Shown: positions 15,191 to 23,533, numbered from the stretch's first letter. The stretch is 64,000 nucleotides of DNA from Prochlorococcus sp. AG-347-K15 (GCA_003281415.1 QCCC01000002.1:1-64000); one strand, 5' to 3'. Notes: generated by a model from the letters alone, not told the origin. Made by a program: numbers and translations.

Positions 15191-15367
15191 TTAATTAACT
15201 GAAAAAATTAATAATTTTGACTTTCTAGTGCCTCCATATGAATAATTTTTATGTTTTGAAATTTGATCCCAACATTTTTTACAACAAAAAATCCAATTCT
15301 TATGAATTATGGATTTAACCCTGTAATGAGTTTTATCTGGATTATGACATAAATCACATTTTTTCAT
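15191..15367 (-). CDS. Small zinc-ribbon-like protein (58 aa)
   Basis: MKKCDLCHNPDKTHYRVKSI, then NWIFCCKKCWDQISK: a C-x2-C pair and a second C-C-x2-C cluster about 22 residues later, the spacing of a four-cysteine zinc ribbon. The C-terminus is basic. Cyanobacteria have similar small zinc-finger proteins of unknown function. Nucleic-acid binding is inference. Confidence 0.65.
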   Translation of the reverse strand: MKKCDLCHNPDKTHYRVKSIIHKNWIFCCKKCWDQISKHKNYSYGGTRKSKLLIFSVN

Positions 15368-15458
15368 GCATAAGTAACTTTAGTAAATAAATTTTAGTAA
15401 AGGAAAAGTTTGATTTAAAAAGATTCACGAAAAGTTTTTTATCTTGTCATTATAAAAA

Positions 15459-15503
15459 TGCACTCTACACATCCTGAAGCAAAGCATTGGTTTTGTTGAG
15501 TGC
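15459..15503 (+). other. Hairpin region with a 13-codon ORF
   Basis: GCACTC at 15462 pairs with GAGTGC at 15499, and CAAAGC can pair with GTTTTG inside. The same stretch reads as a 13-aa peptide, MHSTHPEAKHWFC. Either a small structured RNA or a micro-ORF; I cannot decide. Confidence 0.25.
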
Positions 15504-15706
15504 GAACTTTTTAATTGATTAAAAAATTTCTAGTCTTATTATTTATAATTCTGAATGTTACATCATTATTTATATGTAATTTATTTGGCATTTATTTGGC
15601 ATTAATTAAAAAAATTATCGATTATACATGTAAATTAGAACTTTAAAAAGAAACTCGCAAATATCGTTTAATTAATTTTAGTATTATTTCAATTATTTTT
15701 AATATT

Positions 15707-15850
15707 ATGAACATTTACCTATTCTGGATATTATTTTTAGCTCTATGGGCAACAGTTCCCTTAATGATTATTAAAGGTAGAGTTGATGAAGCGCCTAAGA
15801 TTCAGACTTCACCAAAAGTTAAAGCAAAGAAGAAAGGTTGGTTTAACTAA
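15707..15850 (+). CDS. Small membrane protein (47 aa)
   Basis: MNIYLFWILFLALWATVPLM, a single helix, then IIKGRVDEAPKIQTSPKVKA and a KKKGWFN tail. One-helix protein with a long basic cytoplasmic tail. It lies 85 nt before the DUF1543 gene on the same strand. Not recognised. Confidence 0.55.
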   Translation: MNIYLFWILFLALWATVPLMIIKGRVDEAPKIQTSPKVKAKKKGWFN

Positions 15851-15935
15851 ATGCATCTCTGACTGAGTAACAAAAATCTGTAAGGTAAATCTTGATAATT
15901 TGAATTAAAGTCTACGTAAATTTTATTTATCAAAA

Positions 15936-16529
15936 GTGAAAAAATTAGAAAATAACTTTCTCTATTTAGTTGTTCTTGGAGGTAGAGCAAAGAAAGCTAA
16001 TATTGAAATACATGATGTTAGATGGGTTGTTGGATCTAAAATTGAGGATACTTACGATACCTTAAGAAAGGATTGGTTTGGATCCTCAAAAGGTTTGCAT
16101 ATTGATAGCTATAAAAAAATAAAATATATAGATGGCTATAAGATTAATTTAATAAAATTGGAAAAGGATAAAATAGAAAAAAAGCAATTAGTCAATAATA
16201 GGCCAAAAAAATATTTATGGTTTGTTAATATTGGGGGTTATATTCCAACCTCTATGCAGGAAAAACATGAGTTTGGATTAGTTATAGCTTCAAATAAATT
16301 AGAAGCAAAAAATATAGCTAAATCTAGATGGCTAATTGGCTGTAAAAAAAAGCATAAAGATGATATCGCTTCTTTAGAAATTTTAATTAGTTGCGATGAT
16401 TGTGAACTAATAAAAAAGATAGGTAATTGGGAAATAGAATTAACTCCAGATAATAATTTTATTGAAGAAAAAATTTATCCTGATTGGTATGGTTATCAAA
16501 GAATAGATAAGATTCAAAAAAGTTTATAG
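15936..16529 (+). CDS. DUF1543-like protein (197 aa)
   Basis: The N-terminal repeat (FLYLVVLGGRAKKANIEIHD, then VRWVVG and a DSYKKIKYIDGY end) is diagnostic of DUF1543. A second, diverged copy follows around residues 93-180 (WFVNIGGYIPTSMQEKHEFG, then KSRWLIGCKKKHKDD). The family is found in proteobacteria and marine cyanobacteria with no assigned activity. GTG start at 15936. Confidence 0.75.
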   Translation: MKKLENNFLYLVVLGGRAKKANIEIHDVRWVVGSKIEDTYDTLRKDWFGSSKGLHIDSYKKIKYIDGYKINLIKLEKDKIEKKQLVNNRPKKYLWFVNIGGYIPTSMQEKHEFGLVIASNKLEAKNIAKSRWLIGCKKKHKDDIASLEILISCDDCELIKKIGNWEIELTPDNNFIEEKIYPDWYGYQRIDKIQKSL

Positions 16530-16595
16530 CCTAGTTATTAGTAAATAATTTTGCAAAATTTATTTATATTAGTAATGTATTTCACGACATAAAAA

Positions 16596-17801
16596 TTATA
16601 AAGAACTTGATTTTCTTAAGAAATAAATTCCACCTCCCAAAGATATCAAGACTGGCAACCAAGCAGCCAAAATTGGCGTTAATAAACCTTTTACTCCGAA
16701 TGAGCTAAATACAAATGACATTACATAATAAATTAAAATAAGAATTACGCTCAATCCAAAGCCCTGGCTTTTAGATGATCTTAAATTAGATTTAGATCCT
16801 AAACTGCTTCCTATTAAACCGAACACTAAGCATGCGCATGGCAGAGTAAATTTTTCTTGAATGCGAACTTGAATTCTTCTAATTTCTTTTAGATTTCCAG
16901 TTTTTTTATATATCTTTTCTGCTTGTAAAGCTTGCTTCAAAGTCATTTCAGTGGCATCTTTAGGCACTTTTGCTAGCTCCAATGGTCCCTCTACAAATGG
17001 ATATATATATTCTTCAAATTGAATGTTTGTAGTTTGTCCACTTGGTGCCATTGATACAATATTGCCGTCAGAAAATATCCAAGAAGAATTTTTTTTATCA
17101 AATCTAGCAGTATTTGCCTTCAAGATTTGTTGAAAATCTTCTCTGGAAAAATCCAATAATGTAACACCCTGCATAATATTGTTGTCATACTGTGAGGCAT
17201 AGAATATGTGTGTGAGGTAAGTATTTATTTTTGTTGGTTTTTTTGTTTTAGCATTTATCCTTGAACCATATCTGGAAAACATAATATTATCTTTTCCTGC
17301 TTCGCTGCTAAAAGAACTTCCTATTCCTGCTCTTAATGTTTTTTCAGCCAGCTTGTTACTTGCAGGGACCAAGTTATCATTGAAGTAAAAAGTTAATCCC
17401 GTCATAAATATTGAAAGAGCAATTGCTGGAGAAATAATTCTTGAAGTTTTTATACCTAAAGATTTCAATGCTAACAATTCAGAATTGCTTGATAATTTTC
17501 CATAAGCTAACAACGTAGAAAGTAATACTGCCATTGGGAATGATAAAACTAAAAAACTGGGCAAACTAAAAAAAAGTACCTTTAGAGCTAAAAATAAAGG
17601 TAAACCAAATTCAACTATTTTCCTTATAAGATCAAACATTACTCCAACAGATAATGAAATAACAGTAAAAGCGGAAATGGCAAATATCATTGGAGGTATT
17701 ATCTGGCCTAATAACCATCTATCAATTAAAGGTATCGAATACCAATGAGTAGTTAATTTTTTGATAGTATTTTTTATTTGTGATAGGTTTGAAATTTTCA
17801 A
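16596..17801 (-). CDS. LptF/LptG-family LPS export permease
   Basis: A 401-aa YjgP/YjgQ permease. Three or so helices in the first 120 residues (LLGQIIPPMIFAISAFTVIS), a periplasmic beta-jellyroll domain in the middle (about 150-310), and three C-terminal helices (LPCACLVFGLIGSSLG onward). With LptB it pulls lipopolysaccharide out of the inner membrane towards the Lpt bridge. Fits the lipid A genes at the other end of the window. Cyanobacteria often carry a single such gene, so F versus G cannot be chosen. Confidence 0.88.
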   Translation of the reverse strand: MKISNLSQIKNTIKKLTTHWYSIPLIDRWLLGQIIPPMIFAISAFTVISLSVGVMFDLIRKIVEFGLPLFLALKVLFFSLPSFLVLSFPMAVLLSTLLAYGKLSSNSELLALKSLGIKTSRIISPAIALSIFMTGLTFYFNDNLVPASNKLAEKTLRAGIGSSFSSEAGKDNIMFSRYGSRINAKTKKPTKINTYLTHIFYASQYDNNIMQGVTLLDFSREDFQQILKANTARFDKKNSSWIFSDGNIVSMAPSGQTTNIQFEEYIYPFVEGPLELAKVPKDATEMTLKQALQAEKIYKKTGNLKEIRRIQVRIQEKFTLPCACLVFGLIGSSLGSKSNLRSSKSQGFGLSVILILIYYVMSFVFSSFGVKGLLTPILAAWLPVLISLGGGIYFLRKSSSL

Positions 17802-17980
17802 AAGGAATTTATTTAATTTGTACTGTAATTTTCATGCATTATAAAATATCAATGATTTAGAAACCAATAAATATTATTGGTTTAGCAGAATCTTTTTTTG
17901 TTAAACCTCCCAAAAAGATAATTTTTTAAGACTTGCAATAAAAGGGAATATTTGCTTCTCTAAAAGAAACGAGGAGATTG

Positions 17981-18094
17981 ATGAAAAATAAAACTTTACT
18001 TAAACAATGTAAGTGCGAACACTGCCAACAAAAATTAATTCAAATAAATAGTTCGCAATTATATTGGAACAAAATAATTTTAAGTAAAAATTAA
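17981..18094 (+). CDS. Small cysteine-containing peptide (37 aa)
   Basis: MKNKTLLKQCKCEHCQQKLI, then INSSQLYWNKIILSKN. A C-x-C-x2-C cluster near the N-terminus could bind zinc. A good Shine-Dalgarno (GAGGAG) lies 5 nt before the ATG. No family recognised. Confidence 0.5.
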   Translation: MKNKTLLKQCKCEHCQQKLIQINSSQLYWNKIILSKN

Positions 18095-18221
18095 GATTAG
18101 TATTTATCTTATACTTTCTAAAAATTGAAAGAGAATCTTAAATTATAAAGTTTTAATTTATGCAATTGGTGAAAATAAGTCATTAAAAGCTTCCTTTTTA
18201 GTCCTCTATTAAATTTTTAAA

Positions 18222-18323
18222 TTACTTAGCTCTTTGATTTCTTTTGTAGATTCTATTTTCTCTATTTAAAAGAAAAAGTATGATTAAAATACAAGAAGGT
18301 ATCAAAATAAAATCCAAAGACAT
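18222..18323 (-). CDS. Small single-helix membrane protein (33 aa)
   Basis: MSLDFILIPSCILIILFLLN followed by a basic tail (RENRIYKRNQRAK). Helix-plus-basic-tail architecture like the 43-aa gene at 22833. Supported mainly by composition. Confidence 0.45.
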   Translation of the reverse strand: MSLDFILIPSCILIILFLLNRENRIYKRNQRAK

Positions 18324-18436
18324 ATCTTTATTTATCCTACTTTCTGTTTAGCAATAAAATAAAAATCTGACTATTTTTTTTGCCTCCAAGTTTTTTTAAA
18401 TAAGATCAATGTTGTTTATCTATGCTATTTTTTAAA

Positions 18437-18540
18437 ATTAAAAAAGCTTGCAAGTATCCCACCGGCAAGCTCATGACGACATGGTTAATTCAGATAATCT
18501 GAGTTTTACCAGCTAAGCACTTCCTAAATGCTTTCTTTAT
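18437..18540. ncRNA. Candidate structured RNA
   Basis: A locally GC-rich island in AT-rich sequence with three consecutive stems: GCTTGC/GCAAGC, ATTCAGAT/ATCTGAGT, and AAGCA/TGCTT followed by T-rich sequence on the plus strand. It has no ORF. The last stem could be a terminator. No known family is recognised, so function and strand are unassigned. Confidence 0.35.
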
Positions 18541-18563
18541 ATTAATAGGTAATTTTACTTACT

Positions 18564-18583
18564 GTGAGTATAAATGCTTATTT
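18564..18583 (+). repeat. 20-nt repeated motif, copy 1
   Basis: GTGAGTATAAATGCTTATTT; it matches 40133-40152 with one mismatch. Contains a TATAAA core, so a promoter -10 region is possible. It lies about 190 nt upstream of the hli gene. Confidence 0.35.
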
Positions 18584-18666
18584 TTAGTAAATTTATCCAC
18601 AAATTAAATACAGAGAAATAGTTTAAAGTAGAATTTTTATCAAGCCACCAATTTTTTTGACAAAAT

Positions 18667-18685
18667 TGTCACATATTGGTCAAAT
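18667..18685 (+). promoter_or_regulatory. hli upstream direct repeat, locus 1
   Basis: TGTCACAT-N3-GGTCAAAT, an imperfect direct repeat, lying 87 nt before the ATG of hli at 18772. The same motif lies 87 nt before the hli start at 19876. It overlaps a palindrome TGACAAAATTGTCA (18658-18671). Likely a regulator site, possibly of the NblS/RpaB stress pathway, though it differs from the published HLR1 consensus. Confidence 0.5.
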
Positions 18686-18719
18686 AGCCTAAAAATCAAA
18701 GTAATTTAAAAGACATTGG

Positions 18720-18748
18720 TTTACAAAAATTAATATATGTGTTACTTT
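18720..18748 (+). promoter_or_regulatory. hli promoter, locus 1
   Basis: A -35 box TTTACA (18720), 17-nt spacer, and -10 box TACTTT (18743). The other hli locus has TTTACA-17-TATATT in the equivalent place, which supports both. Confidence 0.55.
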
Positions 18749-18771
18749 AATTAACAATTATAAAATTTTTA

Positions 18772-18978
18772 ATGTCAAATTCAGGTGTTACAACAGAATC
18801 AGGTGGAAGACAAAATATGTTCCCTTCCGAAACCAGGCCATATATTGATGAGTCTGTTTCTTACGAAGGCTACCCTCAAAATGCAGAAAAAGTAAATGGT
18901 AGATGGGCTATGGTTGGTTTCATTGCACTACTAGGTGCTTATGTAACAACAGGGCAGATTATACCTGGGATATTCTAA
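18772..18978 (+). CDS. hli: High-light-inducible protein (68 aa)
   Basis: One chlorophyll a/b-binding-like helix with the Hlip core EKVNGRWAMVGFIALLGAYV followed by TTGQIIPGIF. The E-x2-N-G-R motif supplies chlorophyll ligands. Hlips sit in the thylakoid membrane, bind chlorophyll and carotenoid, and dissipate energy or protect new pigment proteins under high light. The N-terminal 35 residues are polar. Monocistronic, with its own promoter and the shared upstream repeat. Confidence 0.92.
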   Translation: MSNSGVTTESGGRQNMFPSETRPYIDESVSYEGYPQNAEKVNGRWAMVGFIALLGAYVTTGQIIPGIF

Positions 18979-19060
18979 AATTTAGTTTATTAATTTACAT
19001 ATAGATTCATTTTTTTAAGAAAAAATATATTTAAAAATTAATTAATCTACCAAAAAAAAT

Positions 19061-19186
19061 TTATTTAACTTGAGAAGAAAAAAACCAAACTAAAGTTAAT
19101 CCATTAAGAAAAAATATTAATCCAAAAAATATGAACGCAAATTTTTTTCCTATAAAAGCAGTATCTGGTTCAAGCTTTACTCTCAT
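19061..19186 (-). CDS. Small membrane protein (41 aa)
   Basis: MRVKLEPDTAFIGKKFAFIF, then FGLIFFLNGLTLVWFFSSQV: one long hydrophobic helix after a charged start. Below the ORF-track limit. It is convergent with the hli gene. The composition looks like a real small thylakoid or membrane protein, but the family is unknown. Confidence 0.5.
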   Translation of the reverse strand: MRVKLEPDTAFIGKKFAFIFFGLIFFLNGLTLVWFFSSQVK

Positions 19187-19569
19187 TATTTACTAAAATA
19201 ATTTTGATAAAGATAGCATCATTTATTGCATAACTCTAAGTATTACAGAAAATTATTCATAAACTATTTATTTTAATTTGGTCATAATTTTTTTACTCAA
19301 TTTAGTTGGGGAAATTATTATGGTATTTTTTAAAACATCTCCTAGTTTGAGTTATTCTTGCGATAATATAAACCAGTTAGGTTAGTCATAATAATAACCA
19401 ATATTACTTTAATTAAATGTTTGAGCTTACATAGGCGAGCACTACAATTCAATTTTTATTATTGCTTTAGAGTTTTTATAGTGTTTATTAGTAAATAACT
19501 TTTGATTTTAATAAAATATTCAGACATCAATTTATTGCGAAAAATTCAATACTTATTAAATAACCAAAC

Positions 19570-19607
19570 AAAAAAAGAACCAAATTTATTTATAAATTTA
19601 GTTCTTT
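19570..19607 (-). terminator. Terminator of the hli pair
   Basis: AAAGAAC pairs with GTTCTTT, with a second AAATTTA/TAAATTT stem inside, and the minus strand continues into a T7 run. It lies 21 nt after the stop of the downstream hli gene. Confidence 0.8.
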
Positions 19608-19628
19608 AGGTGTATTTTAATTGTATTT

Positions 19629-19769
19629 CTAGATAAAACCTGGAATGATTTGACCTGTTGTTAAGTAAGCTCCAACAAGAGCTACGAAACCTAACATAGC
19701 AAATCTTCCGTTTAGTTTTTCAGCTACAATTTTTTCTTTTTCTATCATTTTGGGTTGGTTATTTTTCAT
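19629..19769 (-). CDS. hli: High-light-inducible protein (46 aa)
   Basis: ATG 19769 gives MKNNQPKMIEKEKIVAEKLN, then GRFAMLGFVALVGAYLTTGQ and IIPGFI. It has the full Hlip helix with E-K-L-N-G-R. The track ORF begins further upstream, in a frame overlapping the preceding hli; the true start overlaps that gene's stop as TAATG. The pair is therefore translationally coupled and ends at the terminator at 19570-19607. Confidence 0.9.
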   Translation of the reverse strand: MKNNQPKMIEKEKIVAEKLNGRFAMLGFVALVGAYLTTGQIIPGFI

Positions 19770-19876
19770 TAAAACCAGCCTGGAATAATTTGGCCAGTTG
19801 TTACGTAGGCGCCGACTGCTGCAACGAAACCTAACATTGCCGCCCAACCATTAAAACGTTCTGCTTCTGGAGTCAT
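19769..19876 (-). CDS. hli: High-light-inducible protein (35 aa), first of a pair
   Basis: MTPEAERFNGWAAMLGFVAA, then VGAYVTTGQIIPGWF: a minimal Hlip with the E-x2-N-G-W variant of the pigment-binding motif, and almost nothing outside the single helix. Missed by the track because of its size. Its promoter and upstream repeat mirror those of the hli at 18772. The two coupled Hlips could form a heterodimer. Confidence 0.88.
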   Translation of the reverse strand: MTPEAERFNGWAAMLGFVAAVGAYVTTGQIIPGWF

Positions 19877-19900
19877 TTTGTTTAAGTTAATTTATTAACA

Positions 19901-19929
19901 AATATAACATATTTATTTATTTATGTAAA
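19901..19929 (-). promoter_or_regulatory. hli promoter, locus 2
   Basis: Minus strand TTTACA (-35), 17-nt spacer, TATATT (-10), ending 24 nt before the ATG at 19876. Same architecture as locus 1. Confidence 0.6.
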
Positions 19930-19962
19930 GATAATTATGAAAAATGACCAATTTAGGCATTT

Positions 19963-19981
19963 ATATGACATTAATGTGACA
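19963..19981 (-). promoter_or_regulatory. hli upstream direct repeat, locus 2
   Basis: Minus strand TGTCACAT-N3-TGTCATAT, 87 nt before the hli start at 19876. It matches the locus 1 motif in sequence and in distance from the start codon. Confidence 0.5.
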
Positions 19982-20098
19982 AATACGTTTCAATATACTC
20001 TCTCTTAGTCATGTAACTCACTTTTAAGAGATCTATGAATTCGTAATAGAAAATATAAGTGAGAAGATTTTTCTTTTTAGGATTTAATCCTCATTTAA

Positions 20099-20197
20099 AT
20101 GGAATTTAAATTAAGATATCTTCAAGAGCTAGCTAGTAGGGATACAGGCTGGCTCTTATTAGTTAGAAATTATAATTTTAGGAAAAATTGTTTTTAG
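20099..20197 (+). CDS. Possible small peptide (32 aa)
   Basis: MEFKLRYLQELASRDTGWLL then LVRNYNFRKNCF. Reasonable amino-acid mix but no Shine-Dalgarno and no recognised family; kept as a weak call. Confidence 0.3.
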   Translation: MEFKLRYLQELASRDTGWLLLVRNYNFRKNCF

Positions 20198-20240
20198 AAG
20201 CTAAATAATTGCTATTAATAAATTATATATATATTTATTA

Positions 20241-20405
20241 ATGTCATTTTCAACCTATTACATGCATTTATTCTTTGCAAGAATTCCTTCTTTATTTAGT
20301 TCTGATTTAATACTATATATCGTGCCTGCTCTAACGGTTTCAATATTATTCTTCAGTTTAAAAATAATTTTCTTTAAGACTCCAAAATTAAGAAAAGCAA
20401 AATAA
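20241..20405 (+). CDS. Small membrane protein (54 aa)
   Basis: MSFSTYYMHLFFARIPSLFS, then a hydrophobic helix (LILYIVPALTVSILFFSL) and a basic end (KTPKLRKAK). It lies 48 nt before the DUF938 gene on the same strand. Not recognised. Confidence 0.5.
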   Translation: MSFSTYYMHLFFARIPSLFSSDLILYIVPALTVSILFFSLKIIFFKTPKLRKAK

Positions 20406-20453
20406 AAAACAATCTCAGAATAACTAATTATTTTAAGATAATTAAGAATTCTT

Positions 20454-21080
20454 ATGATCTTGGATAATAGACTTTTTTTTCCTGCAACTCAACGCAATAA
20501 AGATAGTATTGAAGCTGTTTTATCTAGAATTATTAAAAAAAATGGTTCAATATTAGAAATTGGAAGTGGCAGTGGTGAGCATGGAGTATTTTTTCAAAAA
20601 CGCTTTCCTAAAATTATTTGGCAAACAAGTGATCGAGAGTTAGTAAACAGAAAAAGTATAAGTTCTTGGATTAATTATGAAGATTTAAATAAGAAAATGC
20701 CTCAACCTATTGTTATTGATGTAGAAAAAATTCCTTGGGAAATTTCACCAAAGTTAGTAAATGCTTTGCAAGGTATAGTTTCCATTAATATGATTCACGT
20801 AGCACAATGGAAAAGTACCATATCGCTCTTTAGGGAGGCAGGAAAATTACTCAATAAGGAAAAATTTTTGTTTTTGTATGGACCATTTAAAGTTGGTAAT
20901 AAGCATACGAGTCAAAGTAATTATTTCTTTGATCAATCATTAAAAACGCAAAATCATCTTTGGGGTATTAGAAATCTTGAGGAAGTTAGCTATGAAGGTA
21001 AGAAAAATGGTTTTTTTCAAGAAGATGTTATTAGTATGCCTGCAAACAATTTTTCAATAATTTACAGAAAAGTTTATTGA
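20454..21080 (+). CDS. DUF938-family SAM methyltransferase (208 aa)
   Basis: The N-terminal RLFFPATQRNKDSIEAVL and the SAM-binding loop ILEIGSGSGEHGVFFQKRFP identify the DUF938 family. Later conserved pieces include INMIHVAQW (the aromatic N-I-H-I motif) and YGPFKVGNKHTSQSN. The fold is a class I Rossmann methyltransferase; the substrate is unknown. Full family length, no frameshift. Confidence 0.88.
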   Translation: MILDNRLFFPATQRNKDSIEAVLSRIIKKNGSILEIGSGSGEHGVFFQKRFPKIIWQTSDRELVNRKSISSWINYEDLNKKMPQPIVIDVEKIPWEISPKLVNALQGIVSINMIHVAQWKSTISLFREAGKLLNKEKFLFLYGPFKVGNKHTSQSNYFFDQSLKTQNHLWGIRNLEEVSYEGKKNGFFQEDVISMPANNFSIIYRKVY

Positions 21081-21131
21081 TTAAGAGAAATTAAAATATT
21101 AAAAAGTAATGACAAAGTATTTATTAACTGA

Positions 21132-21293
21132 TCATCCAGTAAGCTTTCTGCTCCATTCTTTATGCTTCTCATCTAAATCTGAAACTTTTTCTCCTAAACT
21201 CAATTGTCTTTCTAACAATTCCACTTTTGTAAGTGTTATTTTCTCTGAATAAAATTTAATAGGTTGCTTACCGTGTAAATTGTCACCACTCAT
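21132..21293 (-). CDS. Small coiled-coil protein (53 aa)
   Basis: MSGDNLHGKQPIKFYSEKIT, then LTKVELLERQLSLGEKVSDL: a charged helix with heptad-like leucines, followed by HKEWSRKL. Soluble. Its start MSGD resembles that of the partial gene at the left window edge, but the rest differs. Family unknown. Confidence 0.5.
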   Translation of the reverse strand: MSGDNLHGKQPIKFYSEKITLTKVELLERQLSLGEKVSDLDEKHKEWSRKLTG

Positions 21294-21401
21294 AAAAATC
21301 ATAAAAATCTAATTATTTTTTAAGATGAAAAAAAGTATATCTCTTATTTTTTTATATTTTTTTCAGATTTCCGTTAATAAAAGTGATACGAAATTTGTTT
21401 T

Positions 21402-22622
21402 TTACGTTTTTAATCTTCTTTTATTATATAAAGATTGCCAGATATATCTACCTTCTTTTTCATCTGATTTAACAGCAACACAATTGCAAGCAATATTCCA
21501 AAGTGCTCTTGGTATTGGATCAGGATTAAAAAGATACGCCTTTTTAAATGCTTTTTTAATTAATACAGTAGCCTTTTTAGCATGATAATGAGGGATGCTT
21601 GGACAGACATGATGAACTACATGGCTCGAACCTATATTATGATGAAGAAAATTCAGGATTTTACCGTAAGGCCTGTCAATAGAAAGAAAGGCTCCCCTCA
21701 TAAATGAAAACCCGTTATTTGATAGATGAGGTACATCTGAATCTGTGTGATGAAGCCATGTGTAAACTACTAACCAACTATTAACTACTAGTAAAGGACC
21801 AACATACATTGTAATTACTGGAAATAATCCATACTTAAAAACTGAGAAAGAAATAACCAATAACGCAATACCTACACCAATATCTGATATCCAAACTTTC
21901 TTAGTCCATATTGATGGCCATAGTGTTTTGGAAAATGGTTTGATTGGCCAAAAATGATTAGAAGTTCCATATTTAATACCTCCGGTACTACCCGTGAGTA
22001 AATAAGCAGGCCAGCCAAAAATTAGATGTAAAACCAGTTGAAGAATTCCGTAATTTTTCTTACCTATGGAATTTGAAAAATGCAATTCTTTTTCTCCTCC
22101 TATCTTCTCTGTTACTCCATTTCCCTCAATGACTAAAGGAACGTGAGTTTCACCATTGGTTACATTATTTGTAAATCGGTGATGAACTGCATGAGAACGC
22201 TGCCAAGAAAAATAAGGCACTAATAATAATGAATGTAGTAAATATCCAGTTATGGTTTCCAAAGTTTTGTTTTTAGAAAATGCGCCATGTCCACATTCAT
22301 GGGCTATTACCCAGAATCCCATAGCTGTGGTACCTGATAGAAATGAGTAAATGATCCAAATTGGGATCATTTTTGGGGTAAATGGAATAGATAACCCTAA
22401 AGCAACTACGAAAAATTGAATTAAAGCTGATTGTAAAAGATACTTTAAAGAAGTTTTTGTATTGCACTTAAAATAGTGAGCTGGGATAACATTCTTAAAT
22501 TCTTTTATGCTTGGAATATCTTTATTATCTATTGCAAGCGCAAGACCTTTAAGACCTGATAATTTTATATTTCTCAAATGTTTGTTAAGTAAGAATTTTG
22601 TTAAATAAAAGTGTATATACAT
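21402..22622 (-). CDS. desA: Membrane acyl-lipid desaturase (DesA, delta-12 type)
   Basis: A 406-aa membrane di-iron desaturase with the three histidine boxes: HECGHG (about residue 110), HAVHHRF (about 145) and HVVHH (about 335), and four hydrophobic segments. The HECGHG/HHRFTN spacing is that of delta-12 (omega-6) acyl-lipid desaturases, which put a second double bond into glycerolipid-bound oleate using ferredoxin electrons, raising membrane fluidity at low temperature. Intact, unlike the desaturase at 24281-25388. The plus-strand ORF at 21325 is its shadow. Confidence 0.85.
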   Translation of the reverse strand: MYIHFYLTKFLLNKHLRNIKLSGLKGLALAIDNKDIPSIKEFKNVIPAHYFKCNTKTSLKYLLQSALIQFFVVALGLSIPFTPKMIPIWIIYSFLSGTTAMGFWVIAHECGHGAFSKNKTLETITGYLLHSLLLVPYFSWQRSHAVHHRFTNNVTNGETHVPLVIEGNGVTEKIGGEKELHFSNSIGKKNYGILQLVLHLIFGWPAYLLTGSTGGIKYGTSNHFWPIKPFSKTLWPSIWTKKVWISDIGVGIALLVISFSVFKYGLFPVITMYVGPLLVVNSWLVVYTWLHHTDSDVPHLSNNGFSFMRGAFLSIDRPYGKILNFLHHNIGSSHVVHHVCPSIPHYHAKKATVLIKKAFKKAYLFNPDPIPRALWNIACNCVAVKSDEKEGRYIWQSLYNKRRLKT

Positions 22623-22832
22623 GTTCCATTATCCAACACAAGGAGGATCTTTTTATGAAAATGATGTAAATATAGTTTGTCTTTTTAATATAATTTTTTA
22701 CAAAAAAATTTATCTTCAAAGAAATTTGAGTCGAAAATTTTAATTTTAATCTTTCATTTAAATCTCATAATTTATACATTTAATTGCTTTTTTAAGCTTA
22801 ACTGTTTTTGTCCTATTTAAATCTGATTTGAT

Positions 22833-22964
22833 TTAAAGGCCGCGTATGTACCTCTTTGGGATACCAGATTGTTTACGTGGTTTTACTAAAATAGGTAAAA
22901 CAATCACTCCAACGGTAAAAACACAGATTGGTGCTACTACCATCAATATAGACTCTAAAGACAT
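22833..22964 (-). CDS. Small single-helix membrane protein (43 aa)
   Basis: MSLESILMVVAPICVFTVGV then IVLPILVKPRKQSGIPKRYI. An N-terminal helix with a basic C-terminal tail; the starting MSL(E/D)xIL resembles the 33-aa peptide at 18222. Below the track limit. Function unknown. Confidence 0.5.
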   Translation of the reverse strand: MSLESILMVVAPICVFTVGVIVLPILVKPRKQSGIPKRYIRGL

Positions 22965-23168
22965 TAAAAAATTTCGAATTTATTTATAAATAGCAGGATT
23001 TTTTTTTAAAGTCATCCGTATTTATATCTATTTTTGCAGAAACTACTTCAAAACTTATATAAATTATTAAGCAAAAAAGAAAAAAAGATTAAAAAATTTC
23101 GATTTTTTCATAATTCATCTTATTAAATTATCCAGTAGTTTTTCCTTATAGAAGAGGTTATTTACTTT

Positions 23169-23309
23169 ATGGATGAAGAAAAAAAATGGATGCTAATTAC
23201 CTATTATTGTCCAACTCATGGCGATTTAGGTATGGTAGAACCGATTGAAATAACGAAAAAAGAAATTAGTAGAAAATTCTTAAAAAAAGGGAATAGTTCT
23301 GAATTTTAA
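23169..23309 (+). CDS. Small soluble hypothetical protein (46 aa)
   Basis: MDEEKKWMLITYYCPTHGDL, then GMVEPIEITKKEISRKFLKK. The short C-P-x-H segment might bind metal. No recognised family; composition is plausible. Confidence 0.5.
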   Translation: MDEEKKWMLITYYCPTHGDLGMVEPIEITKKEISRKFLKKGNSSEF

Positions 23310-23533
23310 TTTTTAAGACTTTAAATATAGACTGGATTAAAAGTGATAAATCTAGATTAAATTTTTTAAAGTAATTCATGAATATCGTATAACAATTTCA
23401 TTATCTATTTTTTAATCAGCAGTATGGTTAATTGAATAGGAAAGTTATTTCAAGATCTTATCTGACTAAATTTTGTTAAAATTTTGTTTAATAGAAATAT
23501 TTTTTATTTTAAATAACTATAGTATTAAGATTT

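Noticed and set aside
21325-21585. 86-aa plus ORF
   Set aside because: Overlaps the C-terminal coding end of the desaturase on the other strand; its tail is the reverse complement of conserved desaturase codons.
22641-22669. AGGAGG followed by ATG AAA ATG ATG TAA upstream of desA
   Set aside because: A strong Shine-Dalgarno but only four codons, on the opposite strand to desA; most likely chance or the relic of a lost gene.
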